The notes under the pieces were generated by a model. The model was not told the DNA's origin and ran no database searches. It saw nothing but the letters and a program-made list of their open reading frames with translations. A stretch of 64,000 bases of DNA from G051903925 sp051903925 (GTDB lineage: Bacteria; Pseudomonadota; Alphaproteobacteria; Zavarziniales; Zavarziniaceae). Within the stretch, counting starts at the first letter, position 1; each line of letters opens with the position of its first letter. This document shows positions 16,049 to 24,615 of the stretch, piece by piece. The stretch spans positions 3,100,001-3,164,000 of the forward strand of contig NZ_CP173678.1 in NCBI RefSeq assembly GCF_051903925.1, given 5' to 3'. The translations under genes were made by a program, and so were the position numbers.

Positions 16049-17725
16049 GTGCGCCAGATGCCGATTCACAAGTACCGCCCTGTCCCGACCGTCGACCTGC
16101 CCAACCGGCAGTGGCCCAGCCGCACCATCACGAAGGCCCCGATCTGGTGCAGCGTCGACCTGCGCGACGGAAACCAGGCCCTGATCGAACCGATGGGCCG
16201 CGAGCGCAAGCTGCGCTTCTTCCACCACCTGATCGAGCTGGGCTTCAAGGAGATCGAGGTGGGGTTCCCCGCCGCCTCCGACACCGATTTCGACTTCGTC
16301 CGCCACATCATCGACAAGGGGATGATCCCCGACGATGTGACCATCCAGGTCCTGACCCAGGCGCGGCCCGAGCTGATTGCCCGGACATACGAGTCGATCG
16401 AGGGCGCGAAGCATTCCATCGTGCACCTGTACAATTCGACCTCGACCCTGCAGCGCCGCGTGGTGTTCAACCTGGACCGCGAGGGCATCAAGAAGATCGC
16501 GACCGACGGCGCCGTCCTAGTCAAGCAGCTGGGCGATGCGGCCCGCGCCCGCGGTGCCGACGTGCGCTATGAGTACTCGCCGGAAAGCTTCACCGGGACC
16601 GAGCTGGACTACGCCCTGGACGTCTGCCACGCGGTGATGGACGTGCTGCAGCCGACGGTGGACAAGCCGATCATCTTCAACCTGCCGGCCACGGTCGAGA
16701 TGGCGTCCCCCAACGTCTATGCCGACCAGATCGAATGGATGCACACCCACTTCAAGGAGCGGGAGAAGATCATCCTGAGCCTGCATCCGCACAACGACCG
16801 GGGCACCGGCGTCGGTGCCGCCGAACTCGGCGTGCTGGCCGGGGCCGACCGGATCGAGGGCACGCTGTTCGGCAATGGCGAGCGGACGGGCAATGTCGAT
16901 ATCGTCACCCTGGCGATGAACATGTTCACGCAAGGTGTTGATCCGGAACTGGATTTTTCCGACATTAACAAGTCGATCGAAGTGGCCGAGTACTGCAATC
17001 GGCTGCCCGTGCACCAGCGCCACCCCTATGCCGGGCAACTGGTCTTCACCGCGTTCTCAGGAAGTCACCAGGACGCCATCAAGAAGGGCATGACCGCCCG
17101 CGCGCAGCAGAACGACGAGATCTGGGAGGTGCCGTACCTGCCGATCGATCCCGCCGACCTGGGGCGCACCTACGAGGCGATCATCCGCGTCAATTCCCAG
17201 TCGGGAAAGGGCGGCGTCGCCTACCTGATCGAGGCCGACCACGGCCTGAAGCTGCCGCGCAGCCTGCAGGTCGAACTGAGCACGGCCGTCCAGGAGATCG
17301 CCGACAAGACCGAGGCGGAAGTCACTTCGGACAAGATCTGGGACACGTTCGTGGCCGAGTACCTGGCGACGGATGGGCCGCTGGTGCTGGAGGACTACCG
17401 ACTGGGCGTGGCACATGGCTTTTCCCAGGCAATTGCCGTCAATGCCAGCGTGACCTTCCGCGGACAGGCGGCGGAGGTCGAGGGCAAGGGCACCGGCCCC
17501 ATCGACGCCTTCACCCACGCCCTGGCGGAGGGGCTGGGCGTCACGTTCCGCTTCCTGGACTATAGCGAGCATGCCCTGGGCCATGGTTCCGAGGTTCAGG
17601 CCGCCTGCTATATCGAGATGGCGGGCGAGGATGGGCGCAAGACGTTCGGCGTCGGCATCGATCCCAACACAACGACCGCTGCCCTGAAGGCCATCGTCAG
17701 CGGCGTCAACCGCCTGCTGCGTTAA
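16049..17725 (+). CDS. leuA: 2-isopropylmalate synthase (LeuA type 2)
   Basis: This 558-residue enzyme condenses acetyl-CoA with 2-oxoisovalerate, the first committed step of leucine synthesis. The HMGL-like barrel opens with WCSVDLRDGNQALIEPMGRE carrying metal-binding Arg-Asp, continues with EIEVGFPAASDTDFDF, and has metal ligands in LHPHNDRGTGV and the NGERTGNVD loop. The C-terminal regulatory domain for leucine feedback spans about 420-558. Length and the N-terminal HKYRPVPTVDLPNRQWPS are typical of the type 2 form seen in Actinobacteria and some Proteobacteria. GTG 16049 has GAAGGA nine bases upstream; ATG 16058 is the alternative. Confidence 0.95.
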   Translation: MRQMPIHKYRPVPTVDLPNRQWPSRTITKAPIWCSVDLRDGNQALIEPMGRERKLRFFHHLIELGFKEIEVGFPAASDTDFDFVRHIIDKGMIPDDVTIQVLTQARPELIARTYESIEGAKHSIVHLYNSTSTLQRRVVFNLDREGIKKIATDGAVLVKQLGDAARARGADVRYEYSPESFTGTELDYALDVCHAVMDVLQPTVDKPIIFNLPATVEMASPNVYADQIEWMHTHFKEREKIILSLHPHNDRGTGVGAAELGVLAGADRIEGTLFGNGERTGNVDIVTLAMNMFTQGVDPELDFSDINKSIEVAEYCNRLPVHQRHPYAGQLVFTAFSGSHQDAIKKGMTARAQQNDEIWEVPYLPIDPADLGRTYEAIIRVNSQSGKGGVAYLIEADHGLKLPRSLQVELSTAVQEIADKTEAEVTSDKIWDTFVAEYLATDGPLVLEDYRLGVAHGFSQAIAVNASVTFRGQAAEVEGKGTGPIDAFTHALAEGLGVTFRFLDYSEHALGHGSEVQAACYIEMAGEDGRKTFGVGIDPNTTTAALKAIVSGVNRLLR

Positions 17726-17811
17726 GGCATGGCTGGCGCAGGTGTGGGGCGGCACGGCACCCCGGCCCCACCCCGCGGCGCACCGGTGCAATCCAGGCGC
17801 GTCGTTGTACC

Positions 17812-17840
17812 CGCTCATCCCCGCGAAAGCGGGGATCCAG
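17812..17840. repeat. Single arm of the CTCATCCCCGCG repeat family
   Basis: This 29-base sequence is identical to the left arm of the element at 8033-8061. A degenerate opposite arm with a short insertion appears around 17910-17935 (CTTCGCGGG ... GAGATGAG). It lies in the gap between convergent leuA and the transglycosylase gene. Nothing else is seen in the gap. Confidence 0.75.
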
Positions 17841-17945
17841 GGGCCGCGAAGGGCAGTGCTGGTGGCTCTGAAGTCCGCCCGTCGCTGCAGCCACACGCTC
17901 CTTCGCGGGACTGCGCGGAGATGAGCCCCCTCTCTCCTCCCCGCG

Positions 17946-18965
17946 CTACTCGGGCTCGGCCACAGGCGGGGAGGGGGTGCGCGTCGGCGTGATGATGCGT
18001 ACAGGGCCTGGGAGGGCGGCGCTGCCGCCGCCTGCCGCGCGCCGGGCGTAGAGCGGAGGATCGGTCGCCTCGCCCGAATAGAAGCGCTGCCAACCGAGCA
18101 CCAGGTTCACATAGTCCTGGGTCCAGGGCAGGACGCGGGCATTGCCCGGCCGGCCCACCGCCGAGCCGCCATTATAGTGGCTGAGCGCGATATCCACCGA
18201 GCCATAGCGATTGATCAGGCTCTCCAGGAAGCGGATGCCCAGGCGGACGTTGGTCCGCGCGTCCCACAGCGATTCGGCGCCGACGCCGAACTCCCCCATC
18301 GCGGTCGACGGCATGATCTGCATCACGCCGCGGGCCCCGGCGCTGCTGATCGCGTCGGCCCGGAAGTTCGATTCGACCTTGGCCACCGCGCGGGCCAGGG
18401 CTATGGGAACGCCGGTCAGCTCCGCCTCCTCGCGGATGATCTGGACGATGGCTTCCCGGTCCGGCGAGCGCTCGGGCCGGTCGACGGCCGTCACCGGCGG
18501 TTCGAAGCCCTGCTGGCGGAAGACGAAATCGGTGATCGCGGGATCGATGCCCTGCCGTTCCTGCGGCGTCATCTGGCGATAGACGGCGCGCGCATTGGCC
18601 AGCGCGTTGGGGACGCGCGACATGAATGCCCGCAGGTACCACTCGAACGCCATCAGGTTGTTGCGCCCGATCAACCGGCCGTCGGCATAAAGCCAGGCCA
18701 CAACCTCGATCGCGGTCGGGTCGCCGTTCGTGGCATGGCGCGCGATCACCCGCACGTCGTCCATGGTGGCGACATCGGCGCGCAGGGCAACATAGGCCCG
18801 GACCAGGTCATAGGCTGGCGTGCGGAACGACTGCGTGGCGGCCTGCGCGGGAGCGGATACCGCACCGGCGCCGGCCAGCAGGGTGGCCGCCACGATGGCA
18901 GCCCGGCACAGCTTTGCGATGAGATGGGACCGCGCCCGAGCGCTGTCCCCGATCCCCCTTGTCAC
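17946..18965 (-). CDS. Soluble lytic transglycosylase (SLT family)
   Basis: This exported 339-residue muramidase cleaves the MurNAc-GlcNAc bond of peptidoglycan. After a signal peptide ending SAPAQAA, a helical region containing Sel1-like motifs (IEVVAWLYADGRLIGRNNLM) precedes the SLT domain. The catalytic Glu198 lies in AKVESNF, followed by GARGVMQIMPSTA and ALSHYNGG, all diagnostic. A Pro-rich tail ends the protein. GTG 18965, preceded by GGGGAG, was chosen over a TTG twenty codons upstream because it gives a normal signal peptide. The gene could act in cell-wall remodelling or envelope machine assembly. Confidence 0.88.
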   Translation of the reverse strand: MTRGIGDSARARSHLIAKLCRAAIVAATLLAGAGAVSAPAQAATQSFRTPAYDLVRAYVALRADVATMDDVRVIARHATNGDPTAIEVVAWLYADGRLIGRNNLMAFEWYLRAFMSRVPNALANARAVYRQMTPQERQGIDPAITDFVFRQQGFEPPVTAVDRPERSPDREAIVQIIREEAELTGVPIALARAVAKVESNFRADAISSAGARGVMQIMPSTAMGEFGVGAESLWDARTNVRLGIRFLESLINRYGSVDIALSHYNGGSAVGRPGNARVLPWTQDYVNLVLGWQRFYSGEATDPPLYARRAAGGGSAALPGPVRIITPTRTPSPPVAEPE

Positions 18966-19040
18966 GCGCGGCCTACTCCCCTGCAACGCGGGAACGACCC
19001 TGCCGCGATTGTCCCCGAAGATCAAGAATGGCGGGCGCGC

Positions 19041-19691
19041 TCAGCCGCCGGGGCTGAGCAGGGTGGCGGCTGCGTCGATCGCCGCGTCCAGCGCGACGCG
19101 ATCGTCGACCAGGCGGGCGCGACCCTCCGCCACCAGGCGCAGGCCCAGCGGATAGGCGCGATGCTCGGCCTTCAGGACGCGCGCGGCCAGGCTTGCGGCA
19201 TCGTCGCCGGGCAGGACGGGCACCGCCGCCTGGACGATGGGCGGGCCTTCGTCCATGCCCGGCGTCACGAAATGCACCGTGCAGCCCGTCAGCCTCACCT
19301 GGGCCTCCAGCGCGCGCTCGTGGACGTGCAGGCCCTTGAAGGCCGGCAGCAGCGAGGGGTGGATGTTGATCATGCGGCCCGACCAGGCGGTCACGAACTC
19401 CGCCGTCAGCAGGCGCATGAACCCGGCCAGGCAGATCAGCTCGACGCCCGCGGCGCGCAGGGCCGCGTCCAGCGCCGCATCGAAGGCAGCCCGGTCGGGA
19501 TAATCGCGATGACTGATGACGCCGGTGGCGATGCCAGCCCGGGACGCGGTCTCCAGGCCGCCGGCATCGGCCTTGTTCGACAGGACCAGGGCGATCTCGG
19601 CCGGGAAGCCGGGCGCCTGGGCGGCATCAATGAGGGCCGCCATGTTGCTGCCGCGGCCCGAAATCAGGCAGGCCGTCCTTACACGCGCCAC
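19041..19691 (-). CDS. purN: Phosphoribosylglycinamide formyltransferase PurN
   Basis: This 216-residue enzyme transfers the formyl group from 10-formyl-THF to GAR, step three of purine synthesis. The opening LISGRGSNM binds phosphate; NIHPSLLPAFKG holds the catalytic His region and VTPGMDEGP the catalytic Asp. The start is GTG at 19691, overlapping the end of purM by 13 bases, with AGGAGG four bases before it. The pair purM-purN is a conserved operon. Confidence 0.95.
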   Translation of the reverse strand: MARVRTACLISGRGSNMAALIDAAQAPGFPAEIALVLSNKADAGGLETASRAGIATGVISHRDYPDRAAFDAALDAALRAAGVELICLAGFMRLLTAEFVTAWSGRMINIHPSLLPAFKGLHVHERALEAQVRLTGCTVHFVTPGMDEGPPIVQAAVPVLPGDDAASLAARVLKAEHRAYPLGLRLVAEGRARLVDDRVALDAAIDAAATLLSPGG

Positions 19692-20758
19692 GCCGCCTCC
19701 TGCCCCCAGGTTCCCGCGGACCCGTCGATCACAACCTGGGCCTCGCCGGTACCGCTCTCGATCCGGCCGATGGTCGTGACCGTTTCCCCCTCGGCGCGCA
19801 GGACCGCGGTGACGGCCTCCACGCGGTCGGCCGCCACGACGGCGATCATGCCCAGGCCGCAATTGAAGGTGCTGGCCAGTTCGGCAGGGCCCAGCCGCGC
19901 CACCTGGGCGGCCCAGGCGATGGCCGGCGACAGGGTCCAGGCCGCGGCGTCCAGGCGCGCGGTCACGCCCTCTGGCAGGACGCGGGGCAGGTTGCCGACG
20001 ATGCCGCTGCCCGTGATATGGGCCAGCGCCTTGACCCCGCCGGCACGGATCGCGGCCAGGCACGACTTCACATAGATGCGGGTCGGTGTCAGCAGCGCCT
20101 CGCCCAGGCTCTGCCCGGGCGCGAAGGGCGCCGCCGCGTCGAGTGCGAAACCCTCGCCCGAGACGATCTTGCGCACGAGCGAGAAGCCGTTCGAGTGGAA
20201 GCCGCTGGAGGCGATGCCCAGCAGCACGTCGCCCGCGGCGACGCCCGCGCCGCTCAGCAGGGCGTCACGCTCCACGGCACCCACGGTGAATCCGGCCAGG
20301 TCGTAGTCGCCGGGCGCATAGAGGCCGGGCATCTCGGCCGTCTCGCCCCCGATCAGGGCGCAGCCGGCCTGACGGCAGCCCTCGGCGATGCCGGCGATGA
20401 CGGCGGCGGCGACGCCCACCTCCAGCTTGCCGCTGGCGAAATAGTCCAGGAAGAACAGCGGCTCTGCCCCCTGAACGACCAGGTCGTTGACGTTCATGGC
20501 GACCAGGTCGATTCCGACCGTGTCGTGGCGCCCGGTCTCGATCGCCAGCTTCAGCTTGGTGCCGACGCCGTCGGTCGCGGCGACCAGCAGCGGATCGCGA
20601 TAGCCCGTCGCCTTCAGGTCGAACAGGGCGCCGAAGCCCCCCAGGCCACCCATGACGCCAGCCCGCCGCGTCGCCGCGGCCAGGGGGCCAATCGCCTTGA
20701 CCAGCGCGTCGCCCGCTTCGATGTCGACGCCGGCATTGCGATAGCTGTAGCTCGTAAT
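19679..20758 (-). CDS. purM: Phosphoribosylformylglycinamidine cyclo-ligase PurM
   Basis: This 359-residue AIR synthetase closes the imidazole ring with ATP, step five of purine synthesis. Family motifs are SYRNAGVDIEAG at the N-terminus, GVMGGLGGFGALFDL, ATDGVGTKLKLA, MNVNDLVVQGAEPLFFLDYF, GGETAEMPG and HITGSGIVGNLPR. There is no ATG, GTG or TTG in a position that fits the conserved start. ATT at 20758 lies nine bases after AAGGAG and gives exactly the normal length, so I call an ATT start. The alternative, a GTG about 30 codons upstream, would add an unusual extension without a good ribosome site. Confidence 0.9.
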   Translation of the reverse strand: MTSYSYRNAGVDIEAGDALVKAIGPLAAATRRAGVMGGLGGFGALFDLKATGYRDPLLVAATDGVGTKLKLAIETGRHDTVGIDLVAMNVNDLVVQGAEPLFFLDYFASGKLEVGVAAAVIAGIAEGCRQAGCALIGGETAEMPGLYAPGDYDLAGFTVGAVERDALLSGAGVAAGDVLLGIASSGFHSNGFSLVRKIVSGEGFALDAAAPFAPGQSLGEALLTPTRIYVKSCLAAIRAGGVKALAHITGSGIVGNLPRVLPEGVTARLDAAAWTLSPAIAWAAQVARLGPAELASTFNCGLGMIAVVAADRVEAVTAVLRAEGETVTTIGRIESGTGEAQVVIDGSAGTWGQEAAWRV

Positions 20759-20916
20759 GGCTTGGTGCTCCTTGCGCTGCGACGTGCCATGCGCGTGCCA
20801 CGGGCGCGGTGCCGTGTTATGTGGGCCACGACGCCCCGCAGACACGCACGGGCGACACGGCCCGATCCGGTATCGCCGTGTTATGATCCCGCGCCGCATC
20901 TTCAGGCAAGCCGCCC

Positions 20917-22131
20917 ATGAACGTTCGCCTTTCCAGGCCCATCCTGTTCCTTCTCCTGGCGCTGCCGGCGCTCGCCCTGGCGCTTGCCGTGCCGGGGGGG
21001 CGCGCCGTGGCCCAGGACGCCAGCATGACCGTGACGGGGGTCGAGGTTGACGTGACCGCGGCAACCGCGATCGAGGCACGCGACCAGGCCCTGCTGGAAG
21101 GCCAGACCAAGGCGCTGGGCCAGCTGATCGAGCGGCTGACGGGCCAGCCCGCGCCCAATGTCGGTGCCAACACCGCCGCCGGCCTAGTCCAGGGCACGTC
21201 GGTCGAGAACGAGCGCGTCAGCGCCACCCGTTATGCCGCGACGCTGACGGTGGAGTTCCGCCGGTCCCGCGTCGAATCGTTCCTGGAATCGCAGGGCACC
21301 AGCTTTGCCCGCGCCGCGCGCAAGCCGCTGGTCATCGTCCCCGTGCTGAGTGGGCCCGGGGGTGCGGTCCTGTGGGACGATCCCAATCCCTGGCGCGACG
21401 CCTGGAACGCCCATGATTCGTCGGGCGCGCTGCTGCCGCTGCTGGTCCCGCAAGGCGATATCGAGGACCTGCGCACGATCCAGGCCGACCAGGCCGCGGG
21501 CGGGGACGAAGCGGCGCTCAAGGCACTGGCCAGCCGCTATGGCGCGAACGAGGTGCTGGTCGTCGACGCGCGCATGACCGGCGATCCGGGGCAGGGCATG
21601 AGCGTCGCGACGATTCGCCTGACCCCGGACGGCCTGGAGCGGGGCAGCCAGGATTTCGGGGGCGAGGGGGGTGAGCAGGCGCTGCTGGCCCGCGCGGTCG
21701 AGGCCGTGGCCCGTATGGTCGAGGAGGAATACCGCAGCCGCGCGTCCAAGCCACCGGAGCCGATGCAGACGATCCAGGTCGCGACGCGCTATGGTTCGCT
21801 GGACGAGTGGCTGATGCTGCGCAACCGCCTGGCTGCCGTACCGGCGGTGAAGGATGTCCGTGTCGCCGAGCAGACGCTGAGCGGCGCCCGCCTGACAGTG
21901 ACCTATCAGGGTGAGGCGGCGGCCCTGCAGGCGGCATTGGGGGCGCAGGGCCTGAACATGGCGCTGGACGGCGGCCAGTGGCGGCTGGGCGTGGGACCCG
22001 TCATCGCTCCAATGGCCACGCCTGTCCTGTCGCCGCCGCCATCGGGCGGAGCGTTCGGCAATCCCGATGGAGCCTATGGCAGCCCTGAGCCTTATTATGG
22101 TGGCGCAGGGGGATATCCAGGGTCGCCGTGA
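20917..22131 (+). CDS. DUF2066 domain protein, exported
   Basis: This 404-residue protein has a signal peptide (hydrophobic residues 8-25, cleavage after GRAVAQ) followed by a DUF2066-like region with VEVDVTAATAIEARDQALLE, KPLVIVPVLS and GANEVLVVDARMTGD. The C-terminus is low-complexity, rich in Gly, Pro and Tyr. The family is conserved in alpha- and gammaproteobacteria, often beside purM or the replication regulator genes, and its role is unknown. It is divergent from purM with a shared 158-base promoter gap, and its stop overlaps the next gene. Confidence 0.82.
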   Translation: MNVRLSRPILFLLLALPALALALAVPGGRAVAQDASMTVTGVEVDVTAATAIEARDQALLEGQTKALGQLIERLTGQPAPNVGANTAAGLVQGTSVENERVSATRYAATLTVEFRRSRVESFLESQGTSFARAARKPLVIVPVLSGPGGAVLWDDPNPWRDAWNAHDSSGALLPLLVPQGDIEDLRTIQADQAAGGDEAALKALASRYGANEVLVVDARMTGDPGQGMSVATIRLTPDGLERGSQDFGGEGGEQALLARAVEAVARMVEEEYRSRASKPPEPMQTIQVATRYGSLDEWLMLRNRLAAVPAVKDVRVAEQTLSGARLTVTYQGEAAALQAALGAQGLNMALDGGQWRLGVGPVIAPMATPVLSPPPSGGAFGNPDGAYGSPEPYYGGAGGYPGSP

Positions 22132-22682
22132 ACGTTCCCAACCTGATCTCGCTGGGGCGGCTGCTGGCCGTCCCGGTCACGCTGTGGCTGATCCTTGAGC
22201 AGCATTACGGCGCGGCCTTTTGCGTCTTCGCGGCGGCCGCGGTGTCGGATGCCGTCGACGGCTACATCGCGCGGACCTTTCATGCGCAGACTCCGCTGGG
22301 CTTCTACCTGGATCCGGCCGCGGACAAGGCGCTCCTGGTGACGACGATCCTGGCCCTGGCGAGCCAGGGGCTGATTCCGCTGTGGCTGGTCGCCGTGACG
22401 GTCGGCCGCGACCTGCTGATCGTCATGGCGATTCTCAGCGCCCTGTGGCTGGCCCAGCCCATGGCGATGCAGCCCAACCTCCTGGGCAAGGCCAGCACGC
22501 TGGCCCAGGCGCTGCTTCTGGGGGCGTTGCTGGCGGCGCTGGCTCTGCCGCAGCAGGCGTTGCTGTCTGCGGCGGTGCCGTGGTTGATCATGCTCGTCGC
22601 CTGCATCACGGCGGCATCCGGCCTGTCGTACCTGTGGCGCTGGATCGCCCTGATCCGGGTCACCGGGGGGGCACGGCCATGA
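22128..22682 (+). CDS. CDP-alcohol phosphatidyltransferase family protein
   Basis: This 184-residue integral membrane enzyme has the complete CDP-alcohol phosphotransferase motif D-x2-DG-x2-AR-x8-G-x3-D-x3-D at residues 41-66 (Asp41, Asp44, Asp62, Asp66), the Mg-binding active site that attaches a phosphatidyl group to an alcohol. NVPNLISLGRLLAVP at the N-terminus is like PgsA, though PgsA identity (glycerol-3-phosphate acceptor) is not certain, and another phosphatidyltransferase role is possible. The start is GTG overlapping the DUF2066 stop, and the stop overlaps the permease start, so this is one operon. Confidence 0.85.
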   Translation: MNVPNLISLGRLLAVPVTLWLILEQHYGAAFCVFAAAAVSDAVDGYIARTFHAQTPLGFYLDPAADKALLVTTILALASQGLIPLWLVAVTVGRDLLIVMAILSALWLAQPMAMQPNLLGKASTLAQALLLGALLAALALPQQALLSAAVPWLIMLVACITAASGLSYLWRWIALIRVTGGARP

Positions 22683-23800
22683 CGCGCGCCGAACGCTGGA
22701 TCGCCGCGGTCCTGGGGGTGGTGGCGGCGGGCTTTGTCATCTGGTCGCTTGGCGGCGTGCTGACGCCATTCCTGATCGCGATGGCGGTTGCCTATGTCTT
22801 CGATCCCGTCGCGGATTGGCTGGAACGGCGCGGCGTGCGGCGCAGCCTGGGCGCGATCCTGGTGATCATCGCGTTCTTCGTGGTGGTAATCGCGGTCTTT
22901 GCCCTGTTCGTGCCGCTGGTGCGCGACCAGGCAATCGAATTGTCCAAGCGCCTGCCCGGGAACCTGGCCAGCCTGCAGGGGCAGGTGATGCCCTGGCTGC
23001 AGCAGCACCTGGGCGTTTCCGCCGGAGACATGCCCGCCAGCGGCGAGATGCTGCAGAAGGCGGGGGAGGAAGGGGCCGCCCTGGTCGGCAACCTGGTCGC
23101 CTATGTCTGGTCCGGTGGGCTGTTCCTGGTGAACCTGATCGCCGTGTTGCTGGTGACGCCCATCGTCGCTTTCTACCTGCTGCGCGACTGGGACCATATC
23201 GTGGCCGAGGTGAACACCTGGCTGCCCGTGGAACATGCCGGGACCATCCGCGACCTGGCGGGGGAGGTCGACGTCGTCCTGTCGGGCTTCCTGCGGGGCC
23301 AGGGGACGGTCGCCCTGACCACGGGCGTGCTCTATGCGACCAGCTATGCCCTGATCGGATTGGATTTCGGCATTGTCATCGGCCTGTTCACGGGCCTGAT
23401 GGTCTTCGTCCCCTATGTCGGTCCGCTGATCGGGCTGTCGGTCGCCATGCTGGTGGGCTTTGGCCAGTTCTGGCCGGACTACGTGCCGCTGCTGATGGTG
23501 CTGGGGGCGCACTTCACGATCCAGACGCTGGAAGGGTCGTTCATCACGCCCGTCGTGGTCGGGCGCAGCGTTGGCCTGCATGACGCCTGGATCATCTTCG
23601 CCCTGCTGGTCGGGGGCACCTTGTTCGGCTTTGTCGGCGTCCTGCTGGCCGTGCCGGTGGCGGCGGCCGTCGGCGTGGTGGCCCGTCATTTCGTGAAGCA
23701 CTACATGGCCAGCGACTTCTACGCGGGTCAGCAGAAGGGCCGGCTGCGTCCGCCCGTTCTGGCTGGCACCACCGATGCAGGCACGCCGGAACCGCGCTGA
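22679..23800 (+). CDS. AI-2E/PerM family permease
   Basis: This 373-residue membrane protein has the family layout: two N-terminal helices (VLGVVAAGFVIWSLGG and following), a cytoplasmic or periplasmic loop with amphipathic helices (about 80-150), and a C-terminal bundle with PIVAFYLLRDWDHI, MVFVPYVGPLIG and LEGSFITPVVVGRSVGLH. Roles of the family include autoinducer-2 export and Na+/H+ exchange; the substrate here is unknown. It is part of the operon whose next member is hdaA, a conserved arrangement. The ATG overlaps the previous stop (ATGA). Confidence 0.88.
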   Translation: MTRAERWIAAVLGVVAAGFVIWSLGGVLTPFLIAMAVAYVFDPVADWLERRGVRRSLGAILVIIAFFVVVIAVFALFVPLVRDQAIELSKRLPGNLASLQGQVMPWLQQHLGVSAGDMPASGEMLQKAGEEGAALVGNLVAYVWSGGLFLVNLIAVLLVTPIVAFYLLRDWDHIVAEVNTWLPVEHAGTIRDLAGEVDVVLSGFLRGQGTVALTTGVLYATSYALIGLDFGIVIGLFTGLMVFVPYVGPLIGLSVAMLVGFGQFWPDYVPLLMVLGAHFTIQTLEGSFITPVVVGRSVGLHDAWIIFALLVGGTLFGFVGVLLAVPVAAAVGVVARHFVKHYMASDFYAGQQKGRLRPPVLAGTTDAGTPEPR

Positions 23801-24501
23801 TGGCGGATCGCGCGTTGAGCCAGGCCGGCCGGCAACTGGCGCTGGCCTTCCCCGCACGCGCGGCGTTCGGCGCCGATGCGTTCGTCCCGGCCCCCTGCAA
23901 TGCGGAGGCGCTGGCCTGGCTTGGCCGCTATCCCGACTGGCCGCAGCAGGTGCTGGTCCTGGCCGGGGGCGGTGGCAGCGGCAAGACGCACCTGGCCCAC
24001 GTCTTTGCCGAGCGCCACGCCGCGCAATGGCTGGACGCCGCCGCCCTGGGACCCGGCCCGCTGGCCACGATGACGTGGTCCGCGCCGACCGTGCTCGACA
24101 ACGCCGACCGCGTGGCCGATCCCGTCGACCTGCTGCATCTGGTCAACCTGGTGCGCCAGGCTGGTGGCTCCCTGTTGCTGACGGGTCGTCAGGCGCCGGC
24201 CTTGTGGTACCAGCGCCCACCGGACCTGGTCTCGCGCCTGCGGGCGATGCCTGTCGCCCACCTGGCGATGCCGGACGAGGACCTGATCGCTTCTGTACTG
24301 CTGAAGCATTTCGCCGACCGCCAGCTGGTCGTGCCGGATGCCGCGATCGTCCACGCCGCACGCCATCTCGAGCGCAGTCTGGATGCGGCGCGTCGCCTGG
24401 CCGCCCGCATCGACGCGCTGGCGCTGGGGGAGGGCGGGCGGGTGACCCAGGCCCTGGTGCGCCGCGCGGTGGCCGAGTTGGCAGAGGCCGATCCGGCCTG
24501 A
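23800..24501 (+). CDS. hdaA: HdaA, DnaA-related regulator of replication initiation
   Basis: This 233-residue protein keeps only the AAA+ core of DnaA. Walker A GGGGSGKTHLAHVF lies at about residues 57-70, and the sensor regions follow with LLLTGRQAPALWYQRPPDLVSRL. The N-terminal QLALAFP is a clamp-binding-type motif (QL-x-L-x-FP), by which Hda proteins dock on DNA polymerase III beta and stimulate ATP hydrolysis by DnaA. The DnaA DNA-binding domain IV is absent. The ATG shares one base with the upstream stop (TGATG). Confidence 0.88.
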   Translation: MADRALSQAGRQLALAFPARAAFGADAFVPAPCNAEALAWLGRYPDWPQQVLVLAGGGGSGKTHLAHVFAERHAAQWLDAAALGPGPLATMTWSAPTVLDNADRVADPVDLLHLVNLVRQAGGSLLLTGRQAPALWYQRPPDLVSRLRAMPVAHLAMPDEDLIASVLLKHFADRQLVVPDAAIVHAARHLERSLDAARRLAARIDALALGEGGRVTQALVRRAVAELAEADPA

Positions 24502-24538
24502 CCGCGGCGCGCCGTGGGGCTTGTCCTGGGCTACCCTG

Positions 24539-24556
24539 CCGTCATGACATTGCCAT
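24539..24556 (+). promoter_or_regulatory. Candidate Pho box upstream of ppk
   Basis: CCGTCAT-GACA-TTGCCAT matches two PhoB half-sites (CTGTCAT) at six and five of seven positions, with the usual 4-base spacing, 60 bases before the ppk ATG. Phosphate control of ppk is known in other proteobacteria. Confidence 0.4.
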
Positions 24557-24615
24557 GACGATGCGATAGGACAGCCGCAAGGCACCTGAAGCGACACGTT
24601 GAAAGGCCCGGCATC

